A stretch of 5,278 nt of DNA, taken from assembly GCA_027053375.1 (NCBI GenBank), contig JALUJC010000058.1, positions 1 to 5,278 on the forward strand, in the 5' to 3' direction. Below are positions 1 to 5,278 of the stretch, in pieces. The notes under the pieces were generated by a model. The model did not search any database. It was not told the origin of the DNA and saw nothing but the letters and a program-made list of their open reading frames with translations. The position numbers and the translations under genes were made by a program. Source of the DNA: Caldifarciminota bacterium. GTDB taxonomy: Bacteria > Hydrothermota > Hydrothermia > S141-80. Position 1 is the first letter of the stretch, and each line of letters begins with the position of its first letter.

Positions 1-1
1 C

Positions 2-793
2 ACCTTCCCTTACTTCGGCACACCCTACGACACCCTCTGGGTGTGCTCCAATGGCTGGTTCACCCTGGGATCCGACCCTGGCACCAGTGATTTCAGCAAT
101 TCCGGGATTCCTGACGCCACCGACGGTCCTGCGGGCATGATCGCCGCCTTCTGGGACGATCTGAACCCCTCCAGCGGCGGGACCATTTACTATACGTACG
201 ACACCACGCTGGGCTACTTTATCGTGGAATTTGACAGCGTGGTACACTATGGGACCACGACCCCCGAAAAGTTTGAGATCATCCTTAAGGATCCCGCCGT
301 GTACCCCACGCCCACGGGAGACGGGGAGATTCTGGTGCAGTTCGCCCAGGATCCTCTCCAGACGGACTTCACCCTGGGGATTGAAAATCAGGCACAGACC
401 GACGGCATCCAGATTTTCTTCGACGGAACCCTGGACGTCCATTCCGCACCCATTGTGGCGGGACGTGCCATCCTCTTCACCACCGACCTTCCCACCGGCG
501 TACGGGAGACTGAAACACCTCCACGCAGTCAGGTGAGACGGCTTCAGCTGGGCATGAAGTGGACCCGTGGAAGCGAACGTATTGTACTCGCCCTTCCTGC
601 CGCGACACCGGTGACCCTTCGTGTCTTTGACGCCACAGGTCGTGAAGTCCGCACCCTCCTGCGCAACCAAACGCTTCCTGCCGGGATCCACGAACTCCCG
701 CTGCCCGCTCGTGCGATGAAGAGTGGTGTGTACTTCCTGCGTCTCACGGTTCCCAACCAGACCCGAACCCTCAAGTTCTTCCATGTTCGGTAA
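2..793 (+). CDS. Secreted beta-rich protein with T9SS-like C-terminal sorting domain, 5' end missing
   Basis: The frame is open from the window edge, so only the last 263 residues are seen; the true start lies upstream. Visible residues 1-165 form a beta-rich module. It opens with FPYFGTPYDTLWVCSNGWFTLG, has AAFWDDLNP and a FIVEFDSVVHYG strand, and resembles the 'FPFYG..Y..V.VSSNG' modules found after peptidase or adhesin domains in large exported proteins of FCB-type bacteria. Residues about 175-263 look like a FlgD-Ig/Por-type sorting domain: a Pro/Arg linker, then VTLRVFDATGREVRTL (about 204-219), LPAGIHELPLPA, SGVYFLRL (about 241-248) and the terminal KFFHVR. In known T9SS substrates this tail directs outer-membrane export and is then removed. 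Whether a catalytic domain such as a C25 or S8 peptidase lies upstream cannot be told. The stop TAA is followed 14 bases later by a strong terminator, so this is probably the last gene of its transcript. Export by T9SS is inferred from the tail alone. Confidence 0.8.
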   Translation, partial: TFPYFGTPYDTLWVCSNGWFTLGSDPGTSDFSNSGIPDATDGPAGMIAAFWDDLNPSSGGTIYYTYDTTLGYFIVEFDSVVHYGTTTPEKFEIILKDPAVYPTPTGDGEILVQFAQDPLQTDFTLGIENQAQTDGIQIFFDGTLDVHSAPIVAGRAILFTTDLPTGVRETETPPRSQVRRLQLGMKWTRGSERIVLALPAATPVTLRVFDATGREVRTLLRNQTLPAGIHELPLPARAMKSGVYFLRLTVPNQTRTLKFFHVR

Positions 794-1937
794 AGATTTC
801 GCTGGATGCGGGGCGGGCGCTGCCCGCCCCGCACCTTTTCTGAAGGAAACCTGGTGGGTTACTGGCTTGCTCATCCTGGCCGGATGGGCGTTTCCTCTCC
901 AGGCACAGCGGGTGCTCTTTGACTGGACAAAAAACGAGACCGCCGGGAATTCTGACTGGGTGGTGGACCACCAGGCGCCCCTTCCCACACCTCAGAACCC
1001 CACCGGGCCGGACGCGTGGGATGGTGCCCTTTCTCACTGGGGATACACGTTCGACACCCTCCATATCCCCGTTCGTACCCTTCCCCCGGGCCACACCCTG
1101 CACTACGGGCTGAGTGATACCCTGGACCTTTCTCAATATGACCTCCTGATCCTTCCCGAACCCCAGAATCCTCTTTCTTCGTCAGAAATCTCCGCCGTCT
1201 TAACCTTCCTCCAGAACGGGGGTTCCATGGTTTTCCTTGCGGATCACAACAGCTCTGACCGGGACGGCGATGGCTGGGACTCCCCCCGTGTCTGGAATGC
1301 CGCCTTTGAATCCACCCTCGGGGTCCACTGCAACATTACCGGAGAGCGCTATAACAGCTATTCTGCCAGCATCACCAATGTCTCCACCAATCCCCTGGAT
1401 CCCATCATTCACGGTCCCTATGGGGATGTGACCGGTGTGGGGTATCACGCGGGAACGGTGATGACCCTGGATCGCAACGTCAATCCCACCCTTCAGGGAC
1501 ATGTGTGGGTGAACAACAAACCCCAGGCGGACACGCTGGTGGTGGTGGTTTGTGGAGAATACGGTTCCGGGCGGTTCTGCGTGATCGGCGATTCTTCTCC
1601 TGCGGATGACGGTACGGGGAATCCCGGGGACAACCTCTACGACAACTGGCATGAACTGGACAACAGCACCCTCCTGCTCAACATGAGTTTCTGGGCCGCC
1701 CCTGTGCTTCAGCGAGAAGAACACACCACACCGACGCATGGTCGTGCGCCCGTCCGCTGGATCCAACCCGGAGAACAACTCCGGCTTGATCGTGCACGTC
1801 GGTATCGGATCACCAACGTGCTGGGACAGGTGGTGCTTCAGGGTCGGGCACAAACCATCTCCCTTTCAAGCCTTCCTGCCGGGATTTACCGCCTGAACAT
1901 CGGGAAAACGGTGGTAACCGTGTTGCGGGGTCCCTGA
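783..1937 (+). CDS. Exported protein with GATase/DUF4350-like domain and T9SS-like sorting tail
   Basis: From ATG 783 the product is 384 residues. A signal peptide is likely: a basic residue at 21, a hydrophobic stretch about 24-39 (WWVTGLLILAGWAFPL) and probable cleavage after LQA (41). Residues about 44-310 form one domain. It has VLFDWTKNETAGNSDWVVD near the start, then DLSQYDLLILPEP (115-127), SSEISAVLTFLQNGGSMVFLADH (about 133-155), DHNSSDRDGDGWDSP (154-168) and GRFCVIGDSSPADDGTG (about 263-279). The strand, 'ILPEP', 'LQNGG', 'LADH' order resembles class I glutamine-amidotransferase-like (ThuA/DUF4350/GIFT) folds. No Cys-His-Glu catalytic triad is obvious, and the Asp-rich motif could bind calcium. 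Residues about 325-384 are a short sorting-type tail (YRITNVLGQVVLQG, LPAGIYRLNI) that shares a 14-base identity with the upstream gene (674-687 and 1872-1885). The start is uncertain. ATG 783 overlaps the upstream stop by 11 bases, has no clear ribosome binding site, and would make codons 9-17 come from the terminator hairpin. The only in-frame alternative seen is TTG 867, which leaves a very short signal peptide. Function unknown. Confidence 0.8.
   Translation: MFGKDFAGCGAGAARPAPFLKETWWVTGLLILAGWAFPLQAQRVLFDWTKNETAGNSDWVVDHQAPLPTPQNPTGPDAWDGALSHWGYTFDTLHIPVRTLPPGHTLHYGLSDTLDLSQYDLLILPEPQNPLSSSEISAVLTFLQNGGSMVFLADHNSSDRDGDGWDSPRVWNAAFESTLGVHCNITGERYNSYSASITNVSTNPLDPIIHGPYGDVTGVGYHAGTVMTLDRNVNPTLQGHVWVNNKPQADTLVVVVCGEYGSGRFCVIGDSSPADDGTGNPGDNLYDNWHELDNSTLLLNMSFWAAPVLQREEHTTPTHGRAPVRWIQPGEQLRLDRARRYRITNVLGQVVLQGRAQTISLSSLPAGIYRLNIGKTVVTVLRGP
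808..839 (+). terminator. Strong intrinsic (rho-independent) terminator
   Basis: A perfect 11-bp GC-rich stem, GCGGGGCGGGC (808-818) paired with GCCCGCCCCGC (822-832), closes a 3-base GCT loop and is followed by ACC and four T (836-839). It begins 15 bases after the TAA of the upstream secreted-protein gene, as expected for its terminator. The T tract is short, but the stem is very stable. It lies inside the 5' end of the longest reading frame of the next gene, which creates a start-site or regulation question for that gene. Confidence 0.75.
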
Positions 1938-1942
1938 CCCCG
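1926..1942 (+). other. Weak hairpin over the stop codon of the second exported gene
   Basis: CGGGGT (1926-1931) and ACCCCG (1937-1942) form a 6-bp stem with a CCCTG loop, spanning the TGA stop (1935-1937). No T tract follows, so it is a poor intrinsic terminator. A second weak hairpin, CCTGG-TTATC-CCAGG (1977-1991), lies further into the gap, also without a T tract. Either could slow or end transcription, but neither is convincing, and read-through into cdaA remains possible. Confidence 0.25.
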
Positions 1943-2002
1943 GTGTCCCTGCGTTCGGGTCTTCCGGTTCTTCCATCCTGGTTATCCCAGGGATTGCGGG
2001 GT

Positions 2003-2031
2003 TTGACAGGTTGAAAACAGCCCCGTATCCT
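2003..2031 (+). promoter_or_regulatory. Sigma-70-type promoter for cdaA-ybbR
   Basis: A perfect -35 box TTGACA (2003-2008) is followed by a 17-base spacer and TATCCT (2026-2031), which matches the -10 consensus TATAAT at four of six bases. The hexamers sit in the 117-base gap before cdaA, and the spacing is ideal. Transcription would start near 2037-2040, leaving a leader of only about 15-18 bases that holds just the ribosome binding site. A long leader or riboswitch upstream of cdaA is therefore unlikely on this reading. Confidence 0.6.
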
Positions 2032-2045
2032 TTCGTCAACGCAGG

Positions 2046-2050
2046 GGAGG
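2046..2050 (+). promoter_or_regulatory. Ribosome binding site of cdaA
   Basis: GGAGG within AGGGGAGG lies 4 bases before ATG 2055. It is the strongest Shine-Dalgarno match in the window and fixes the cdaA start, although the spacing is slightly short. Confidence 0.6.
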
Positions 2051-2054
2051 TTGC

Positions 2055-2855
2055 ATGTTCACAAACGTTTTCGGGATTCCCCTCACACCTCTTGATGCGC
2101 TTGACTTCCTGATCTCCTGGTATCTGGTATACCAGGTGCTCCGTTTCCTTCGGGGAACACGGGGCATGTACATCTTTCTGGGGGTCTCCATTCTTCTGAT
2201 CGTTGCCCTTGTGGCCCAGATCCTGGAACTTGCCACCCTCTCCTGGTTTGCGGGAACCCTTAAGACCGTTGGACTCGTGGCGCTGGTGATCATCTTTCAA
2301 CCCGAGATTCGCCGTGCCCTGATCACCATCGGCCGAAACCCTCTGTTTCGCGAACTGGTGCATGAAGATGTCTCTCCCGTTCTGGAGGAGCTCTCCCGTG
2401 CAGTATTTTTCCTCAGCCGCCGCCGGATTGGCGCGCTGGTGGTCCTGGAACGCCGGATTCAGCTGGAAGAACTCATCGAAAGAGGTGTTCGCCTGGATGC
2501 ACGCCTGACCCAGGATCTGCTGTTTGCGATCTTTCAGCCACAGAGTCCGCTCCATGACGGGGCGGTGATCATTCGTGGAGACCGTGTGATGGCAGCACGG
2601 GTGATCCTTCCATTGCTTCCCACCGAGGATCTCCCCCCCAGTTTCGGAACCCGGCACCAGGCCGCCCGCAGCCTGGCACTGGAAACAGATGCGGTATGTC
2701 TTGTGGTCTCTGAAGAGTCCGGTGCCGTGCGCACTTTTGTGGGGCGAAGCTGGAAACAACTTCGGAGCCCTGAAGAACTAAAGGGACATCTTCAGGAACT
2801 CTTTGCCGAGGTGGAGGAGCGGGAAGAGGAACCGGAGGTTGGGTTCGGTGCATAG
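2055..2855 (+). CDS. cdaA: Membrane diadenylate cyclase CdaA (c-di-AMP synthase)
   Basis: The enzyme condenses two ATP into cyclic di-AMP, a second messenger that controls potassium and osmolyte transport and cell-wall balance in many bacteria. The 266-residue length is normal for CdaA/DacA. Three hydrophobic segments lie at about 13-32, 38-57 and 69-81, ending in the typical FQPEIRRAL. The DisA_N cyclase domain follows at about 100-235, with IGALVVLER (125-133), SPLHDGAVI (164-172, carrying the DGA motif and the metal-ligand His167), FGTRHQAA (197-204) and VVSEESG (217-223). The usual second motif is RHR; here its third residue is Gln (RHQ), a departure at a nucleotide-contact motif. The tail is acidic (EVEEREEEPE). 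The start is supported by a ribosome binding site and a near-consensus promoter. The stop lies 8 bases inside the next gene, ybbR, the usual CdaA partner. Family assignment is near certain; activity with the RHQ variant is inferred. Confidence 0.95.
   Translation: MFTNVFGIPLTPLDALDFLISWYLVYQVLRFLRGTRGMYIFLGVSILLIVALVAQILELATLSWFAGTLKTVGLVALVIIFQPEIRRALITIGRNPLFRELVHEDVSPVLEELSRAVFFLSRRRIGALVVLERRIQLEELIERGVRLDARLTQDLLFAIFQPQSPLHDGAVIIRGDRVMAARVILPLLPTEDLPPSFGTRHQAARSLALETDAVCLVVSEESGAVRTFVGRSWKQLRSPEELKGHLQELFAEVEEREEEPEVGFGA
2116..2136. repeat. Inverted repeat and 12-base palindrome early in cdaA
   Basis: CCTGGTAT (2116-2123) and ATACCAGG (2129-2136) form an 8-bp perfect inverted repeat around a 5-base loop. 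The same stretch holds a perfect palindrome, CTGGTATACCAG (2124-2135), and a tandem direct repeat CTGGTAT (2117-2123, 2124-2130). It encodes WYLVYQV of the first membrane segment, about 60 bases into cdaA. It could be an RNA hairpin or an operator-like site, or may simply reflect the codons of alternating residues. Confidence 0.4.
2834..2838 (+). promoter_or_regulatory. Ribosome binding site that fixes the ybbR start
   Basis: GGAGG lies 9 bases before GTG 2848, inside the last codons of cdaA. It favours this GTG over the upstream in-frame TTG at 2803, which would add 15 mostly charged residues before the membrane anchor and overlap cdaA by 53 bases. Confidence 0.6.
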
Positions 2856-3537
2856 ACCCCTGGGCCTGATTCTGCTCTCTTTTGTGCTTACCTTCTTCCT
2901 CTGGATCTACGCAAAGACCGAACGGCGCTATACCGTAAACCTGTCCGTTCCTGTGGTGGTGGAAGATCTGGACACAACCCGTTATGTGCTTCGCCGTGTG
3001 GACCCTGAACATGTGGTCCTCCGGGTGCGTCTTCAGGGTCGCACCCTGATGCGCCTGCACTGGCTCCCACCCCGGGCTGTATTCTCCCTGAAAGGGCGGG
3101 GGAAAGGGACCTATGTGCTTCCCCTCCAGCTGGAAAACCTGACCCTTCCCGAGGATATGGCGCTGGACATCCTGGAACTGCGACCCAACGTGGTACGGAT
3201 CGAACTGGACCGCGTGGTTCGCAGACGTTTGCGTCCTCGTGTAGAGGTGGATTCAGCGCTTCGTGTTCTTCGGATTGAACCTTCACGGGTTCGTGTACGC
3301 GGACCCTCCCTGGAACTGGATTCCCTGAGACGGATTCCGTACCATCTGACCGAACGTCCGCAAATGCTTCCCGGGGAGACCCTTCAGGTCTGGGCGATCC
3401 CCGAAACACTGCCGCACCTGCGGGGATGGAAACCCGGAAGTCTGCGGGTTACCCTGTGGTATCCAGGGCCTCCAGCGCCTCCAGGTTCGGCACCACCCGA
3501 ATCCCCGGGTCCTCCAGCGAAGGAGGGACCTCGGTAA
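2848..3537 (+). CDS. ybbR: YbbR-domain membrane protein (CdaR-like CdaA partner)
   Basis: YbbR/CdaR proteins are membrane-anchored, mostly extracytoplasmic, and bind and modulate CdaA. From GTG 2848 the product has 229 residues. It has an N-terminal membrane anchor at about 4-21 (PLGLILLSFVLTFFLWIY), a short basic stretch, then about two YbbR repeats. Repeat one spans about 31-122 (VNLSVPVVVEDLD, HVVLRVRLQG, LRPNVVRIELDRV). Repeat two spans about 129-205 (RPRVEVD, RIEPSRVRVRGPSLELDSL, SLRVTLWYPG). Many family members carry three or four repeats, so this is a short version. The last 25 or so residues are a Pro/Gly/Ser-rich tail (PGPPAPPGSAPPESPGPPAKEGPR) unlike a YbbR repeat. The gene overlaps cdaA by 8 bases, so translation is probably coupled and the pair shares a promoter. 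Its last 29 codons overlap the 3' end of the convergent HAD gene on the other strand. The glmM gene that often follows in Firmicutes is absent. Confidence 0.88.
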   Translation: MHRPLGLILLSFVLTFFLWIYAKTERRYTVNLSVPVVVEDLDTTRYVLRRVDPEHVVLRVRLQGRTLMRLHWLPPRAVFSLKGRGKGTYVLPLQLENLTLPEDMALDILELRPNVVRIELDRVVRRRLRPRVEVDSALRVLRIEPSRVRVRGPSLELDSLRRIPYHLTERPQMLPGETLQVWAIPETLPHLRGWKPGSLRVTLWYPGPPAPPGSAPPESPGPPAKEGPR

Positions 3538-4222
3538 TCCCGGTCAGCACAAGAATCCCCGTCAGGCCCAGTGCACGCGCACCACGCAGATCTGTATCCA
3601 GACGGTCGCCGATCATCCAGATGTCGGGACCCGGTGCACAGCCAAGATCGTCCAGTGCCAGAAGGTACATTTCCGGGGAAGGTTTCCCAAACACACGCTC
3701 CACCTTTCTGCCGGAGGCGCGTTCCAGCGCTGCAACCAGCGCACCACTCCCGGGCGTCCAGCCCTCAACTGCAGGATAGGCGGGATCCAGATTGGTGGCC
3801 CAGAAGGGAATCCCCCGCTGTAACGCCCGCATTCCTTCCGCCAGCTTCTGAAAGGTGCACCCGCGGTCCAGCCCCACCGCCACCCCTTCCGCTGCTTCCG
3901 GGGGCACTGGAGTCACCCCCTGTTCCTGGAGCTCCCGAAGAAACCCTTCTTCTCCCATCACCCAGAGACGAAGCCGGCCCTCCTTTTTCGCAAACCGCGC
4001 CAGCACGGCGCCGCTGGTATACACCCGGGGCTTCTGAAACCCCGCATCCTTTAAACGTGCCTCCACATCCAGGTGATGCAGGGTGCTGTTGTTGGTTAAG
4101 AACCGCAGTGGCACACCACGGTCTTCCCACCGTCGCAGGGGCCTGAGATTTTCCTGGATCCAGCGGTCCCCCCGCCAGAGCACCCCGTCCAGATCACAGA
4201 GGATGGCGCGTGGAACCACCAT
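3449..4222 (-). CDS. NagD-like HAD-IIA family phosphatase
   Basis: A cytoplasmic haloacid-dehalogenase-type phosphatase of subfamily IIA (NagD/AraL/pNPPase/phosphoglycolate phosphatase group), 257 residues, the usual length. All four HAD motifs are visible: motif I CDLDGVLW (nucleophile Asp10, acid Asp12), motif II FLTNNST (41-47), motif III FGKPSPEMY (Lys180) and motif IV MIGDRLDTDLRGA (Asp206, Asp211). The cap domain between motifs II and III carries WATNLDPAYP (141-150), where most relatives have TNPD. The natural substrate cannot be read from sequence; sugar phosphates, nucleotides or phosphoglycolate are all possible. The start ATG lies inside the end of the upstream methylthiotransferase gene (29-base overlap). 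The bases just before it read CCTCC on the coding strand, with no Shine-Dalgarno, so translation probably depends on coupling. Its end overlaps ybbR by 89 bases. The C-terminal TGILVLTGIT...VVPNLEAL is conserved in the family, so the overlap lies in genuine HAD sequence. Confidence 0.92.
   Translation of the reverse strand: MVVPRAILCDLDGVLWRGDRWIQENLRPLRRWEDRGVPLRFLTNNSTLHHLDVEARLKDAGFQKPRVYTSGAVLARFAKKEGRLRLWVMGEEGFLRELQEQGVTPVPPEAAEGVAVGLDRGCTFQKLAEGMRALQRGIPFWATNLDPAYPAVEGWTPGSGALVAALERASGRKVERVFGKPSPEMYLLALDDLGCAPGPDIWMIGDRLDTDLRGARALGLTGILVLTGITEVPPSLEDPGIRVVPNLEALEALDTTG
3505..3534. other. Hairpin at the convergent gene ends
   Basis: CCGGGTCCTCC (3505-3515) can pair with GGAGGGACCTCGG (3522-3534) around an AGCGAA loop, giving about 11 pairs with single-base bulges near 3525 and 3531. 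It ends one base before the ybbR stop and lies within the HAD gene on the other strand. There is no T tract on either side, so it is at best a weak bidirectional terminator or 3'-end stabiliser; coincidence in GC-rich coding DNA is also plausible. Confidence 0.25.
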
Positions 4223-5278
4223 GGAGGATCACGGTCTTCGAATGGGGGTCCACCCGGGTGACCCTGGCTTTGACCAGGGTCCCGGCACGAGCGTCTGAAG
4301 GGATGGAGATCCGACCCCGGGCAAATTCGTCTGTGGTTCCGGACCACCAGTCTCCAGAAAGAGGCTTTTCCAGCAGGATACGTGTGATACGTCCCTGGAG
4401 AGACTGTAGAAATCGTGCCCGTAAACGTGCATCCAGCTCCAGAAGGGCACGGACCCGCGCCCGTCGCACATGGGCCGGGACCTGCGGCAGGGTCGCCGCA
4501 GGAGTCCCCTTCCGGGCTGAATATTCAAACACATGCAGATAGGCAAAGCCCTCCGCCTCCAGCCGCTGGAGGGTCTCCAGAAAATCGTGATCGGTCTCCC
4601 CCGGAAACCCTGCGATCACATCCGTTCCCACCGCGGCATGGGGAAGCCATTTCCGCACCCGCTCCAGCACACGAAGAAAGGTTCGGAGATGATAGGGCCG
4701 CCGCATGGTGCGCAGCACCCGTTCGGATCCGCTCTGAAGAGGCAGGTGTAGATGCGGTGCGAAACGGTCTGGCCGTTCATGCATCAGACGAAGGAGTTGT
4801 TCGTCAAGATGAATGGGCAGCAGCGAAGAAAAGCGCACCCGAAAGGTCCCCGGGAGATCGGCCAGCGCCTGTGCCAGATCTCCCAGTGTGGCGCGCGCTC
4901 CCCGTCCCCAGCTCCCAATCTCCACCCCCGCCAGCACCAGTTCCTGGTAGCCTCGGGACAGCAACGAACGAACCTCCGCAAGGATTTCCTGGAGAGGACG
5001 GGAACGAGACTGTCCACGAACATGTGGAACAATGCAGAAAGTACAGCGAAAATCACAGCCGTCCTGCACCTTGACCACCGGCCGGTGCCGGTGCCCAAAA
5101 TGATCCAGGATAGTGGGGGACCGAAGAAAGGTCTCTTTGGGAACCACCTCATCGGCGTCCAGGTTCTCCACCGGCACCAGACAGCCCGTCACCAGCACCC
5201 GCGCCTCAGGATGTGTGCGGCGAATCCTGGAGATCCACTTTCGTGCGTCCCGCGCTGCTTTGTGGGTCACAGCACAGG
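4194..5278 (-). CDS. mtaB: MtaB-type tRNA threonylcarbamoyladenosine methylthiotransferase, 5' end missing
   Basis: A radical-SAM methylthiotransferase. MtaB adds a methylthio group to t6A37 of ANN-decoding tRNAs; the relatives are MiaB (i6A37) and RimO (ribosomal S12). The visible 360 residues begin at CAVTHKAARDARKWI, the end of the N-terminal UPF0004 domain, so the first part and start codon lie beyond 5278. The first visible Cys and VTGC (Cys32) are two of the three ligands of the auxiliary iron-sulfur cluster. The radical-SAM motif is CDFRCTFC (Cys74, 78, 81; 5034-5057), followed by VPHVRGQSRSRP, LAGVEIGSWG, HLHLPLQSGSERVL and GTDVIAGFPGETDHDF. A TRAM-like RNA-binding domain fills about the last 60 residues. 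THKA after the N-terminal Cys and the SRSRP stretch favour MtaB over MiaB or RimO. The linker from VTGC to QDGC is about 42 residues, shorter than I expect for the family. The stop lies 29 bases inside the following HAD gene, suggesting one operon. Confidence 0.88.
   Translation of the reverse strand, partial: CAVTHKAARDARKWISRIRRTHPEARVLVTGCLVPVENLDADEVVPKETFLRSPTILDHFGHRHRPVVKVQDGCDFRCTFCIVPHVRGQSRSRPLQEILAEVRSLLSRGYQELVLAGVEIGSWGRGARATLGDLAQALADLPGTFRVRFSSLLPIHLDEQLLRLMHERPDRFAPHLHLPLQSGSERVLRTMRRPYHLRTFLRVLERVRKWLPHAAVGTDVIAGFPGETDHDFLETLQRLEAEGFAYLHVFEYSARKGTPAATLPQVPAHVRRARVRALLELDARLRARFLQSLQGRITRILLEKPLSGDWWSGTTDEFARGRISIPSDARAGTLVKARVTRVDPHSKTVILHGGSTRHPL

Noticed and set aside
1200..1853. 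217-codon open frame on the minus strand opposite the second exported gene
   Set aside because: The plus-strand frame has a signal peptide, a coherent domain and a sorting tail. The antisense product shows no motif and no ribosome binding site context.
1866..2759. 297-codon open frame on the minus strand opposite cdaA
   Set aside because: It is antisense to the well-conserved cdaA and the promoter gap. Its translation is rich in His, Gln, Gly and Pro with no recognisable domain, as expected of a shadow frame in GC-rich DNA.
2803..2847. Earlier TTG start for ybbR
   Set aside because: It would add 15 charged residues before the anchor and deepen the overlap with cdaA. GTG 2848 has GGAGG at a 9-base spacing.
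3571..4146. 191-codon open frame on the plus strand downstream of ybbR
   Set aside because: It is antisense to the HAD gene with all four motifs intact, and its product is Pro/Ser/Arg-rich without a domain.
4415..5074. 219-codon open frame on the plus strand opposite the methylthiotransferase
   Set aside because: The opposite strand encodes all radical-SAM motifs in order. The plus-strand product is Pro/Ala/Arg-rich and of low complexity.
1..5278. tRNA, rRNA, CRISPR array, insertion sequence or defence system
   Set aside because: No cloverleaf or rRNA-like segment, regularly spaced repeat, transposase motif or known defence domain was seen. Nearly every base is explained by six genes and one short gap.

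Overview
This is a gene-dense, GC-rich bacterial window with no RNA genes, mobile elements or CRISPR. Two adjacent secreted proteins end in beta-sandwich tails like the C-terminal sorting domains of the type IX secretion system (T9SS; FlgD-Ig/Por type). Such tails are typical of Bacteroidota-related and FCB-type lineages and of candidate phyla such as WOR-3/Hydrothermae. The GC-rich codon use and moderate protein similarity fit an uncultivated FCB-like bacterium, but the sequence alone does not fix the phylum.

Layout. Positions 2-793 (+) hold the 3' end of a secreted, beta-rich protein with a C-terminal sorting domain. A strong intrinsic terminator (808-839) follows at once. It lies inside the 5' end of the second exported gene (783-1937, +), a GATase-like/DUF4350-like protein with a DHNSSDRDGDGWDSP motif and its own sorting tail. 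A 117-base gap carries a near-consensus sigma-70 promoter (2003-2031) and a good ribosome binding site. These drive a two-gene operon: cdaA, a membrane diadenylate cyclase that makes c-di-AMP (2055-2855), and ybbR/cdaR, its usual membrane-anchored partner (2848-3537), overlapping by 8 bases.

From the right edge, two minus-strand genes run towards this operon. They are a tRNA methylthiotransferase of the MtaB type (4194 to beyond 5278, 5' end outside the window) and a NagD-like HAD-IIA phosphatase (3449-4222). They overlap each other by 29 bases. The HAD gene also overlaps the 3' end of ybbR tail-to-tail by 89 bases.

How the genes relate. cdaA-ybbR is a conserved c-di-AMP signalling module. 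The methylthiotransferase and phosphatase look translationally coupled, though no shared pathway is evident. The exported pair may be surface or secreted proteins of unknown role. I see no convincing new multi-gene system. The points most worth checking are the terminator inside a reading frame, the 89-base convergent overlap, the RHQ variant of the cyclase motif, and the uncharacterised DHN-SDRDGDGWDS exported family.
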